A stretch of 59,917 nt of DNA from an uncultured Luminiphilus sp. (GTDB taxonomy: Bacteria; Pseudomonadota; Gammaproteobacteria; Pseudomonadales; Halieaceae). This document shows, piece by piece, positions 52,873-59,917 of this stretch. A program made the translations under genes and the position numbers. The stretch is from the NCBI GenBank assembly GCA_938084055.1, contig CALKDK010000059.1, positions 1 to 59,917 of the forward strand. Reading direction: 5' to 3'. The notes under the pieces are model-generated. The model was not told where the DNA came from, searched no databases, and saw nothing but the letters and a program-made list of their open reading frames with translations. How positions within the stretch are numbered: position 1 is the first letter of the stretch; each line of letters opens with the position of its first letter.

Positions 52873-53058
52873 GTGCTCGATCCCAAGTTACTCGAGATTC
52901 TGGTTTGCCCTGTTTCCAAGGCACCCCTCGAATATGTGCCTGCCCAGCAGGAGCTGATCTGTCGAGCCAGCGGGCTCGCCTACCCTATTCGTGACGATAT
53001 TCCCGTCATGCTGGAGAATGAGGCCCGCCAGTTGAGCCCAGAAGAGCGTGAACGATGA
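52873..53058 (+). CDS. Trm112/YcaR-family small protein
   Basis: A 61-residue protein like E. coli YcaR and the Trm112 family, whose eukaryotic and archaeal members activate methyltransferases. It begins with GTG ([20 protein letters not shown]) behind GGAGG and contains [20 protein letters not shown]. The usual zinc CPxC motif reads CPVS and only one further Cys is seen, so zinc binding is doubtful. It is followed by the HIT gene after ten bases. Confidence 0.85.
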   Translation: MLDPKLLEILVCPVSKAPLEYVPAQQELICRASGLAYPIRDDIPVMLENEARQLSPEERER

Positions 53059-53068
53059 GAAGGCAGGC

Positions 53069-53425
53069 ATGACCGATACTATTTTTGGCAAAATCACCCG
53101 GGGGGAAATTCCCACCGAGTTCATCTATGAGGATGATCGCTGCGTTGTTATCCGGGATATTCACCCCCAGGCGCCTACTCACGTATTGATCATCCCGCGG
53201 AAGCCCATTCCGCGACTGGTGGATGCGGATGATGGGGACAGTGCTCTGCTGGGTCACCTGATGTTGGTGGCGGGTCGAGTGGCAGAACAGCTGGGAGTTG
53301 GTGACGGCTTTCGTCTGGTTGTCAATAACGGCGAAGCCAGTGGGCAGACCGTGTTTCACCTGCACCTTCACGTACTCGCGGGTCGCACCCTTGTCGAAGG
53401 AGGATTGGCCAATGGTATCGGCTGA
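53069..53425 (+). CDS. HIT-family nucleotide hydrolase (HinT-like)
   Basis: Histidine-triad protein that hydrolyses AMP-linked compounds such as adenosine phosphoramidates. The 118-residue protein has TIFGKITRGEIPTEFIYEDD at the N-terminus, HVLIIPRKPIPRL and the triad HLHLHVLAG near the C-terminus. The start at 53069 is favoured by homology; an in-frame GTG at 53048 overlaps the preceding gene. Located before alaS; HinT enzymes can cleave aminoacyl-adenylates, so the proximity may be meaningful but is not proof. Confidence 0.92.
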   Translation: MTDTIFGKITRGEIPTEFIYEDDRCVVIRDIHPQAPTHVLIIPRKPIPRLVDADDGDSALLGHLMLVAGRVAEQLGVGDGFRLVVNNGEASGQTVFHLHLHVLAGRTLVEGGLANGIG

Positions 53426-53523
53426 CAGCTGTCGATTATCAAGCCACGCCTTACGAATACAATGAGAAAAACCGCCGGGTACGGGCAGTGACCACGGTTT
53501 GAACTCTCCAGAGAGAACCCGCA

Positions 53524-56124
53524 ATGAAAACAGCTGAAATACGCGAAGCCTTCCTGGCCTATTTTGAGGGGCAGCAACATACCCGTGTGGAGTCCAGTTC
53601 ACTGGTACCCCACGATGATCCGACTTTACTGTTTACAAATGCGGGCATGAATCAGTTCAAGGAGACCTTTCTTGGTCTTGAAGCCAGGCCCTACGTGCGG
53701 GCCTGCACGTCACAGAAGTGTGTGCGGGCGGGTGGCAAGCACAATGACCTTGAAAATGTCGGTTACACGGCAAGGCATCACACGTTTTTTGAAATGCTCG
53801 GTAACTTTAGTTTCGGGGACTACTTCAAGCGTGAGGCTATCAATTTCGCCTGGAATTTCCTCACCGAGGTGCTGCAATTGCCCAAGGAGCGCCTGTGGGT
53901 GACAGTGCACGTGTCCGACGACGAGGCAGCGGCGATTTGGATTGAAGAGGTTGGTGTAGACCCCAGTCGGTTGTCGCGTCTCGACGAGGACAATTTCTGG
54001 CAAATGGGAGATACGGGTCCCTGCGGACCAAGTTCTGAGATTTTTTATGATCATGGCCCAGACGTTCCCGGGGGACCCCCCGGCAGCCCTGATGATGATC
54101 TTGATCGTTACATAGAGATATGGAACCTGGTTTTCATGCAGTTCAATCGCGACGCCGCGGGCGACCTCCACCCGCTACCGAAGCCTTCTGTCGACACGGG
54201 TATGGGGCTTGAGCGGATTGCCGCGGTTCTGCAGGGGGTGCATTCGAATTACGAGATAGACCTGTTCCAGGCTTTGATCAGGGCGACCGCAGCGAGCCTC
54301 GCCGTCGATGATCTGGAGGAGAAGTCCTTGCGGGTCATAGCTGATCATTTGCGCTCCTGCGCTTTCCTGATTGCTGATGGTGTGATTCCCAGCAATGAGG
54401 GGCGCGGCTATGTGCTGCGCCGGATTATCCGGCGAGCCGTGCGCCATGGGAATAAGTTGGGCGCCACAGAACCGTTTTTTGCCGGTCTTGTGGGTGTTCT
54501 GGTAACGGAGATGGGTGCTGCCTATCCGGACCTCAAAAATAAGGAGACGGTCATCGCCTCCGCGCTGGCCGCCGAGGAGGCGCAGTTTGCCAGAACCCTG
54601 GACAACGGCATGGCGATTCTTGAAGAGGCGCTCAGCGATCTCGCGGGGACGGAGCTGCCCGGTGAGGTTGTTTTCAGGCTCTACGATACCTATGGCTTTC
54701 CCGTTGATTTGACCAATGATATTGCCCGGGAACGGGCGCTCACCCTCGATATTGAGGGCTACGAGCGAGCGATGGCTGAGCAGCGTCGGCGATCCCAGGA
54801 GAGCGGTAGTTTCAAAGTTGACTACAACGAATCGGTCAGCATTCCCGGTGAAACTGTGTTCACCGGTTATGACGGTACTGAGGGTTCAGGAACCATTCTC
54901 GCGATGCTGAAAGAGGGTGAAATGGTCGAATGCCTGCAGGCCGGTGATGAGGCTATTGTCATTCTTGACCACACCCCGTTTTATGGTGAGAGCGGCGGGC
55001 AGGTAGGAGACTGTGGTGTTCTTTCCAGCCCTTCCGGGCGCGCTGATGTCACCGATACCACCAAAGCACAGGGGCACCACTTTCACCACGTTCAGATTGT
55101 TGACGGGACCCTCTCTACGGGTGATGACGCCCGGGCGAAGGTGGATGCCGATCTGCGTCAGCGCATACGGCTCAATCACTCCGCCACCCATTTGCTGCAC
55201 GAGGCATTGCGGCGTGTGCTGGGGGCGCATGTCGTGCAAAAAGGTTCCCTGGTTAATTCGGAGCGTTTGCGGTTCGACTTCTCCCATGGCGAGCCGGTTA
55301 CCTCAGAGCAGATCGAGAGGATTACCCGTATTGTCAACGACGAGATTCGAAAAAATACCCGCGTGACGACGCAACTGATGAGTATGGATGAGGCCATTGA
55401 AGCTGGGGCGACGGCCCTATTTGGTGAGAAATACGGTGATGAAGTCCGGGTGCTGGCTATGGGCTCGGATGGTTTTTCAGTGGAGCTTTGTGGCGGCACC
55501 CACGTGGATCGAACTGGCGACATCGGCTTGCTCCTGGTAACGGCTGAAGCCGGTGTGGCGTCGGGGGTCCGTCGTATTGAAGCTGTGACGGGAGACGCCG
55601 CCCTGACCCAGACCCTGCAAACCGCTCAAAAGTTGTCGGACGTTGCCGATGCGTTAAAGACCGCTCCCGCCGGCGTGACAGAAAGAGCAAGCCTACTGCG
55701 CAACGAATGCCGTGAGATGGAGAGGGAGTTGGCGCGACTCAAGCAAAAATTGGCAACGTCCTCCGGGGGTGATCTAACGCAGTCGGCGGTAGAGGTGGCC
55801 GGTATCAAGGTTTTGGCTCAAAAAATCGATGGTGCGGACGCCGGGACTCTGCGAGACACGCTGGATCAGTGTAAGAACAAACTGGGGACGGCGGTTGTCC
55901 TACTGGCCGCCGTCGAGGGTGACAAAATCAAACTGGTGGCGGGGGTGACCCAGGACGTGACCGAGCGGGTGCGTGCCGGAGATGTGATCAAGGAGTTTGC
56001 GGGGCGCCTGGGGGGTAAAGGTGGCGGGCGTCCTGACATGGCCCAGGGGGGTGGCTCCGATATCCAGGGATTGCCGGCTGCGCTGTCTGAAGTGCCTGAC
56101 TGGGTGGCTAAACAGCTCAGCTGA
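53524..56124 (+). CDS. alaS: Alanyl-tRNA synthetase
   Basis: Charges tRNA-Ala and edits mischarged Ser and Gly. The 866-residue protein has the class II catalytic domain ([46 protein letters not shown]), the editing domain with [17 protein letters not shown] and the CGGTHV motif, and the C-terminal oligomerisation domain ending [15 protein letters not shown]. Length matches E. coli (876). It is followed by lysC, the standard order. Confidence 0.98.
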   Translation: MKTAEIREAFLAYFEGQQHTRVESSSLVPHDDPTLLFTNAGMNQFKETFLGLEARPYVRACTSQKCVRAGGKHNDLENVGYTARHHTFFEMLGNFSFGDYFKREAINFAWNFLTEVLQLPKERLWVTVHVSDDEAAAIWIEEVGVDPSRLSRLDEDNFWQMGDTGPCGPSSEIFYDHGPDVPGGPPGSPDDDLDRYIEIWNLVFMQFNRDAAGDLHPLPKPSVDTGMGLERIAAVLQGVHSNYEIDLFQALIRATAASLAVDDLEEKSLRVIADHLRSCAFLIADGVIPSNEGRGYVLRRIIRRAVRHGNKLGATEPFFAGLVGVLVTEMGAAYPDLKNKETVIASALAAEEAQFARTLDNGMAILEEALSDLAGTELPGEVVFRLYDTYGFPVDLTNDIARERALTLDIEGYERAMAEQRRRSQESGSFKVDYNESVSIPGETVFTGYDGTEGSGTILAMLKEGEMVECLQAGDEAIVILDHTPFYGESGGQVGDCGVLSSPSGRADVTDTTKAQGHHFHHVQIVDGTLSTGDDARAKVDADLRQRIRLNHSATHLLHEALRRVLGAHVVQKGSLVNSERLRFDFSHGEPVTSEQIERITRIVNDEIRKNTRVTTQLMSMDEAIEAGATALFGEKYGDEVRVLAMGSDGFSVELCGGTHVDRTGDIGLLLVTAEAGVASGVRRIEAVTGDAALTQTLQTAQKLSDVADALKTAPAGVTERASLLRNECREMERELARLKQKLATSSGGDLTQSAVEVAGIKVLAQKIDGADAGTLRDTLDQCKNKLGTAVVLLAAVEGDKIKLVAGVTQDVTERVRAGDVIKEFAGRLGGKGGGRPDMAQGGGSDIQGLPAALSEVPDWVAKQLS

Positions 56125-56216
56125 TTCTGGGTACTCGCTGCTTGCGCGGCGCTGAATATCCCTTGCACTTCTATGGTATGCTCCGCGCCCAATTTTTCTG
56201 ACTGGTACTGGCTGTC

Positions 56217-57458
56217 ATGGCCCTCATCGTCCAAAAATACGGCGGCACCTCCGTTGGCTCCCCGGAGCGTATTGAGCATGTGGCTGACAAGGTGGCACGC
56301 TTCCACGCCGAGGGCCACGATGTGGTCGTTGTGGTGTCTGCTATGGCGGGGGAAACCAATCGACTAATAGACCTGGCCCGGTCGATCGAGGCGCACCCCC
56401 AGCCCCGTGAGATGGATATGTTGGTCTCCACTGGCGAACAGGTTACCACCGCTTTGCTGAGCATGGCGCTGCACAAAAGGAAGGTGCCCGCGCGGTCCTA
56501 TAATGGCTCTCAGGTGCGGATCCTGACTGATACTGCTCACACGAAAGCCAGAATCCAGCATATCGATGGGCACAGGCTGCGCGCTGACCTCGACCAGGGT
56601 CGCGTGGTGGTTGTGGCGGGATTCCAGGGTGTTGATCCAGACGGTAACATCACGACGCTGGGGCGGGGTGGCTCCGATACGACGGCAGTAGCACTGGCTG
56701 CCGCACTGTCTGCGGACGAATGCCAGATCTACACCGATGTCGATGGGGTGTACACCACCGACCCGAGAGTAGAACCCGGAGCGCGTCGGCTGGAGAGAAT
56801 TACTTTTGAGGAGATGCTTGAATTGGCCAGTATGGGCTCCAAGGTGCTGCAGCTTCGCGCCGTGGAGTTTGCTGGAAAATACGCAGTTCCCCTCAGGGTG
56901 CTGAGTAGTTTTGAGGATGGTCCGGGTACCCTGATCACGATGGAGGAGGACGCTGACGTGGAAGCGCCAACAATTGCAGGTATTGCTTTCAACAGGGACG
57001 AGGCAAAGCTGACGGTCTTGGGGGTGCCGGACACTCCGGGTGTGGCCTACAAGATTCTGGGCCCCGTCGGTGAAGCAAACATAGAAGTTGATGTGATCCT
57101 GCAGAATACGGGAGAGGAAGGCCACACCGACTTTACATTTACGGTTTCCAGAAGTGATCTGAACGATGCCCGTGCCATTCTTGAGCACTCGGTCGCACAA
57201 CTGGGCGCCAAGGAATTGCGCGTTGACTCAAAAATTGCCAAAGTGTCGGTCGTTGGGGTGGGCATGCGCTCCCATGCCAACGTGGCAGCGCGCATGTTCA
57301 AGGCGCTGGCGGAGGTGGGGGTTAACATCCAGATGATCAGTACTTCCGAAATTAAGATTTCGGTGATCATTGAAGAGAATTACCTCGAGTTAGCTGTACG
57401 GTCACTGCACAGCGCATTTGGCCTCGAAGGTGATGGCAACACGGGTGATGGTGAATGA
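56217..57458 (+). CDS. lysC: Aspartate kinase
   Basis: First step of lysine, threonine and methionine synthesis. The 413-residue protein starts with the kinase motif VQKYGGTSVGSPERI, then STGEQVTTALLSMAL, GRGGSDTTAVALA, IYTDVDGVYTTDPRV and two C-terminal ACT domains (LGVPDTPGVAYKIL and IQMISTSEIKISVIIEE). This is the short alpha-type aspartokinase of Pseudomonas and related bacteria, probably feedback-inhibited through the ACT domains. An extended -10-like TGGTATGCT with GC-rich discriminator lies about 35 bp upstream. csrA follows. Confidence 0.97.
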   Translation: MALIVQKYGGTSVGSPERIEHVADKVARFHAEGHDVVVVVSAMAGETNRLIDLARSIEAHPQPREMDMLVSTGEQVTTALLSMALHKRKVPARSYNGSQVRILTDTAHTKARIQHIDGHRLRADLDQGRVVVVAGFQGVDPDGNITTLGRGGSDTTAVALAAALSADECQIYTDVDGVYTTDPRVEPGARRLERITFEEMLELASMGSKVLQLRAVEFAGKYAVPLRVLSSFEDGPGTLITMEEDADVEAPTIAGIAFNRDEAKLTVLGVPDTPGVAYKILGPVGEANIEVDVILQNTGEEGHTDFTFTVSRSDLNDARAILEHSVAQLGAKELRVDSKIAKVSVVGVGMRSHANVAARMFKALAEVGVNIQMISTSEIKISVIIEENYLELAVRSLHSAFGLEGDGNTGDGE

Positions 57459-57510
57459 ACATCGGCTACCCTGCCGAGCCTTATGGACCCCACAGACAAG
57501 GACGTGACGG

Positions 57511-57717
57511 ATGTTGATATTAACAAGAAGAGTAGGCGAGTCGCTGATCATTGGTGACAACATCACCATCACCGTATTGGGTGTCAAGGGCAACCAGACA
57601 CGGCTGGGGGTGAACGCACCGCGAGATGTGTCGGTGCACCGCGAGGAGATACTTAATAAGATCCAGTCGGGCGCTGCGCCCACGGGCCAACAGGGTAAAC
57701 ACTCCGACAGCGACTAA
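57511..57717 (+). CDS. csrA: Carbon storage regulator CsrA
   Basis: Dimeric RNA-binding protein that represses translation of GGA-containing leaders. The 68-residue protein has [41 protein letters not shown] and EEI, with the conserved Leu4 and Arg44 RNA contacts. An AAGGACG box precedes the ATG. The position between lysC and tRNA-Ser is typical of gammaproteobacteria. A terminator hairpin overlaps its stop codon. Confidence 0.98.
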   Translation: MLILTRRVGESLIIGDNITITVLGVKGNQTRLGVNAPRDVSVHREEILNKIQSGAAPTGQQGKHSDSD

Positions 57718-57730
57718 AGCGCTGTTTTTT
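57707..57730 (+). terminator. Intrinsic terminator of lysC-csrA
   Basis: ACAGCG - ACTAAAG - CGCTGT makes a six-bp stem followed by five further T residues. The stop codon of csrA lies in the loop. Confidence 0.65.
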
Positions 57731-57763
57731 GGCGAATTCCCTGTGATAGGATTCGCGGCTCCC

Positions 57764-57854
57764 GGAGAAGTGGCCGAGTGGCTGAAGGCGCTCCCCTGCT
57801 AAGGGAGTATACGTTAATAGCGTATCGAGGGTTCGAATCCCTCCTTCTCCGCCA
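57764..57854 (+). tRNA. tRNA-Ser (GCU anticodon)
   Basis: A complete 91-nt class II tRNA with encoded CCA. The acceptor stem GGAGAAG pairs with CTTCTCC. The D-arm is GGCCGAGTGGCTGAAGGC and the anticodon arm CTCCCCT-GCT-AAGGGAG (anticodon at 57798-57800). A long variable arm and the T-arm GAGGGTTCGAATCCCTC follow. It reads AGC and AGU. Its 3' end is the target of a duplicated 21-bp sequence. Confidence 0.97.
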
Positions 57855-57856
57855 TA
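57836..57856 (+). repeat. Direct repeat, tRNA copy (possible attachment core)
   Basis: AATCCCTCCTTCTCCGCCATA, the last bases of tRNA-Ser plus ATA, is repeated exactly at 58020-58040. A tRNA 3' end duplicated downstream is the usual mark of tyrosine-recombinase integration. Confidence 0.6.
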
Positions 57857-57865
57857 AATGACTGA

Positions 57866-57891
57866 GCCCGCCCTGTGCGGGCTTCGTCGTT
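57866..57891 (+). terminator. Terminator after tRNA-Ser
   Basis: GCCCGC - CCTGT - GCGGGC stem followed by TTCGTCGTTT, directly after the mature tRNA end. Confidence 0.6.
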
Positions 57892-57921
57892 TATGGGGAT
57901 ATGTGAGGTTTGATGAGAAGC

Positions 57922-58040
57922 CTGGGGTTCGAGCAAATGCGACCAAGGGAGCATTTGGCACCGAGCCGCGTTAGCGGCGACGCCCGCAGGGACGAAATAG
58001 CCCAAGGGCTATTTTGGGTAATCCCTCCTTCTCCGCCATA
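57922..58040 (+). repeat. Hairpin-rich repeat ending in a copy of the tRNA-Ser 3' end
   Basis: The stretch starts with GGGGTTCGAG, like the T-arm of the tRNA, and ends with the exact 21-bp tRNA 3' end. Between them are three hairpins: CAAATGC/GCATTTG (57934-57957), GCCGC/GCGGC (57965-57978) and a perfect nine-bp AAATAGCCC/GGGCTATTT (57995-58014). It looks like a T-arm copy split by a palindromic insert of about 90 bases. It may be a small non-autonomous tRNA-associated repeat or the outer end of an island. Confidence 0.5.
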
Positions 58041-58262
58041 TTTACCGATAAAACAATAACTTAAGTAAATATGAAATATAAACCCCACATAGAAACCGCC
58101 CTAAAGATGACAGCTCGATTGACGTCGAGCCTTAGGTAGCTCCACCCGCGAGCGAGAGGGGGCTGGCTTACTGCGGATTCGGCCGAACGCTCTGCGGTCA
58201 ATTAATCCCGTTAAAACGAAAATTGAGGGTAGCGCGTAAAGCCCGGATAAGAGAACCTTGCT
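58041..58262. other. AT-richer spacer without recognised gene
   Basis: Base composition drops sharply after the repeat (for example 58041-58085). I see no supported coding sequence, promoter or repeat in these 220 bases. The minus-strand open frame across it lacks any family signal. Confidence 0.4.
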
Positions 58263-58358
58263 ATGCCGACGCAACAAAACTTTGCCAAAGTCCACGGCAA
58301 ACAGATCGCCTGTCTTGAAGCCGGCACCGGTGATCCCATCGTCTAGCTCCACCATATA
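58263..58358 (+). pseudogene. Remnant of a haloalkane dehalogenase-like alpha/beta hydrolase
   Basis: The reading frame from ATG 58263 gives MPTQQNFAKVHGKQ, then CLEAGTGDPIV and a TAG stop at 58344. This resembles the N-terminus of haloalkane dehalogenases (GxxxAYxEAGxGDPIVFLHG). Reading through the stop, LHH continues at the place of FLHG and then loses similarity. Only about 30 residues remain of a normal 300. It is read as a decayed gene; chance similarity of this short stretch cannot be excluded. Confidence 0.5.
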
Positions 58359-58631
58359 TCTTTGAGAAACTGGTTTTTTACCATCCTGTGGTCATCCCTC
58401 TTTTAGTGCCAAGTTACTAGGTGTTTTCACTGCTGTGGTCAGTGTGTCTTCGGCCTGGCGACTGCTACCGGGGGGGGTTGTTTCAGTTGCTATTGCACGC
58501 TCGTGGTTATCGAGGATTACTTGTTAGAGAATAATGCGGGACAACCTATGATTGGCCGTAAAGCATGATGACTTGTTGACTCGTAAGATTAGGCTCTAAA
58601 AATCCACTGAGATAAAACGGAGAGGGACAGT
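58359..58631. other. Spacer without recognised gene
   Basis: About 270 bases containing a run of ten G residues near 58471 region (GGGGGGGTTG) and AT-rich patches. Nothing coding is supported. The GGAGAGGGAC box for the GST-like gene lies at its right end (58619-58628). Confidence 0.35.
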
Positions 58632-59426
58632 ATGACTGTATCTTTTATAACGTTAGACGAAGCGGCGGCGATGACAGAGGGGGTGCGAATAACCTTCATC
58701 CCCGGCATACAGGCGCTTTATGCTGAGGCCCTCAAAAATGTCTGTTTCGTAAAAGAGATTCCTGTCATCCGAGCACTGCACCCGCTGATGGGTGTCGACA
58801 AGAAGACAGGAGAGGACAGACAAAAGCGGCTTTATGAGCTGACTAGCCAAACCAGCTTGCCGACGATGTTCTTTAATGACGAGAGACCTAGAAGCGTTTG
58901 GATTGAGCAACTCGCACTAGCGGAAAAGATTGGCAGTGCTAACAGTCCGTCGTTGATTCCGACAGACTTCGAGCAGCGCGTGGAAATGTTTGGGTTGTGT
59001 TCGGTGGTACTGGGTGAGGACGGCCTCGTTTGGAATATGCGGATTATGAATGATGGCCCTTTGGGCCGAAAATATGGCTACACCGACGCGGCAAGTTCGA
59101 CCGCTCCGGCCAAGATCGCCGAGGTAATTGGGTTAATCGACCGACGTCTGCAAAAACAAGCCGAACACGGCTCTCCGTACCTCGTCGGTGAAACGCCGAC
59201 AGCCGCTGACATCTACTGGGCGACGATGAGTATGTGTATTACCGCCGTGCCGCCAGAGATTATGCCGGTAACAGAGCAAAACCAAGGTATGTTGAAGTTC
59301 TTTGCAGCCAATTCAAAAATTCCGGCGATCGCCGAGGTGCTCTCACATCGGATTGAAGAGCATCAGCGGCACATCCTGCAGACTTTTTGTGAAACGCCGG
59401 CGGTTTTAGGTGGCGATCCCATTTAG
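58632..59426 (+). CDS. Glutathione S-transferase-like protein
   Basis: The 264-residue protein resembles a GST. The N-terminal half is thioredoxin-like (TFIPGIQALYAEALKNVCFV, and LPTMFFNDERPRS where the cis-Pro loop is expected). The C-terminal helical domain contains the GST hallmark SPYLVGETPTAADIYWATMS. Both parts are divergent, so enzymatic activity and substrate are uncertain. It stands alone behind a GGAGAGG box in a lower-GC tract after tRNA-Ser and was probably gained by transfer. The nearby dehalogenase remnant could point to a former xenobiotic-degradation set, which is speculation. Confidence 0.82.
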   Translation: MTVSFITLDEAAAMTEGVRITFIPGIQALYAEALKNVCFVKEIPVIRALHPLMGVDKKTGEDRQKRLYELTSQTSLPTMFFNDERPRSVWIEQLALAEKIGSANSPSLIPTDFEQRVEMFGLCSVVLGEDGLVWNMRIMNDGPLGRKYGYTDAASSTAPAKIAEVIGLIDRRLQKQAEHGSPYLVGETPTAADIYWATMSMCITAVPPEIMPVTEQNQGMLKFFAANSKIPAIAEVLSHRIEEHQRHILQTFCETPAVLGGDPI

Positions 59427-59680
59427 CCTGCGCCGCTTCAGTCAGGATAGGCAAGTTTTACTATAGAAGTCCCTTACCGCGTATTCACCTTTCTATTAAC
59501 GTTGTTACCTCTTTAGGGCGGTAGAAGATCGCTATAGGCAATATAGCCAGCTAAGTGAGCATGGTGTAGGCCGTCGTCATCTGCTTAGCCCCAGGAGTGA
59601 TCGAAGAAGAGCTGACCACTTACAGGCCTTTAAAACGCGGGGTTGAGACGGTGCTCCAAGCTCGGCACATGGTGCCGTAC
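59427..59680. other. Spacer without recognised gene
   Basis: About 250 bases with no supported coding sequence or repeat. Composition is lower in GC than the core genome to the left. Confidence 0.35.
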
Positions 59681-59887
59681 TCACTCGAAGTTCACATAAA
59701 AGGTCAGCCGCAGATGCACATCATCGTCAGGTTTTACGCCTGACGCATTGACGCTGTAGCGGGTCCAAACAATGTTAGGACTCACCGTAAAATGTCGATT
59801 GAAACGATATTCTACGCCTGCCACTACATTGACACGGTGCCACAGCGGATGGCCAAATATAGGGCCATATAGAGAAGGAGGAACAAG
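59681..59887 (-). pseudogene. C-terminal fragment of a putative outer-membrane beta-barrel protein
   Basis: The minus-strand frame ending at the TGA at 59681 reads NVVAGVEYRFNRHFTVSPN, IVWTRYS and DDDVHLRLTFYVNFE. These are alternating polar and hydrophobic strands joined by short turns, as at the end of small outer-membrane barrels. An in-frame TGA at 59888-59890 interrupts it, with no start codon downstream of that stop matching a signal peptide. It is therefore a broken gene, or a frameshift or sequencing error lies near 59890. The rest of the gene would lie beyond the window. Confidence 0.45.
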
Positions 59888-59917
59888 TCATAATACTATT
59901 GTTACGATCAAGACCTG

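Noticed and set aside
58101-58355. Minus-strand open frame of 84 codons after tRNA-Ser
   Set aside because: It lies antisense to the dehalogenase-like remnant and has no recognisable domain or start signal.
59574-59753. Plus-strand open frame that might be a transposase fragment
   Set aside because: It shows no transposase motif, and the opposite strand gives a better barrel-like reading over much of the same interval.

Overview
The window looks like a contiguous piece of a chromosome from an aerobic, probably marine gammaproteobacterium. The gene content and order (rpsB-tsf-pyrH-frr-uppS-cdsA-dxr-rseP-bamA-skp-lpxD-fabZ-lpxA-lpxB-rnhB-dnaE, then alaS-lysC-csrA-tRNA-Ser) are the classic gammaproteobacterial layout. 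Base composition is moderately GC-rich, and GTG and TTG starts are frequent. The combination of a TonB-dependent receptor, CaiB-type CoA transferases and acyl-CoA enzymes resembles oligotrophic marine lineages such as the OM60/NOR5 group. That placement is inference only; I cannot name a species.

Layout. (1) 1-1245, minus strand: the 5' end of glnD and complete map, divergent from (2) 1498-19690, plus strand: translation factors, UMP kinase, isoprenoid and phospholipid precursor enzymes, the outer-membrane assembly and lipid A block, and dnaE. (3) 19665-20435: a predicted lipoprotein Nudix hydrolase and a DUF1244 protein, in the place where accA is often found. (4) 20427-48040: a large accessory catabolic region. 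(5) 48187-57717: housekeeping again (gcvP, greB, an M23 peptidase, a Trm112-like protein, a HIT protein, alaS, lysC, csrA). (6) 57764-59917: tRNA-Ser(GCU), a 21-bp copy of its 3' end embedded in a hairpin-rich repeat, then a lower-GC tract with gene remnants and a GST-like gene, as at the edge of an integrated island.

The main discovery candidate is region 4. It combines a RutA-type flavin monooxygenase, ATP-dependent hydantoinase-type subunits HyuA/HyuB, three isochorismatase-fold amidohydrolases, a RutD-like alpha/beta protein without the nucleophilic serine, and an HpaB/4-hydroxybutyryl-CoA-dehydratase-like flavoprotein that appears to lack half of its iron-sulfur ligands. A TauD dioxygenase, an MmgE/PrpD protein, a CitE-like lyase, a MaoC hydratase, an acyl-CoA dehydrogenase, three CaiB CoA transferases, an EamA exporter and a TonB receptor complete it. 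I infer a pathway that opens an amide- or imide-containing N-heterocycle, removes nitrogen hydrolytically, and passes a (possibly branched) dicarboxylate through CoA thioesters to a CitE-type cleavage. The substrate is unknown.

The transcripts of region 4 appear to be tied together by one operator. A near-palindrome AAATGTnCGnACATTT occurs seven times (about 24775, 26513, 30469, 32130, 35000, 35082 and 45651), always between genes, beside the genes for the MaoC, GntR, PrpD, TauD, isochorismatase, CoA-transferase, HyuA and TonB proteins. At three sites it merges with a TA(T/A)AAT -10 box. The obvious candidate regulator is the HutC-type GntR protein encoded at 24814-25596, whose own promoter carries a copy.
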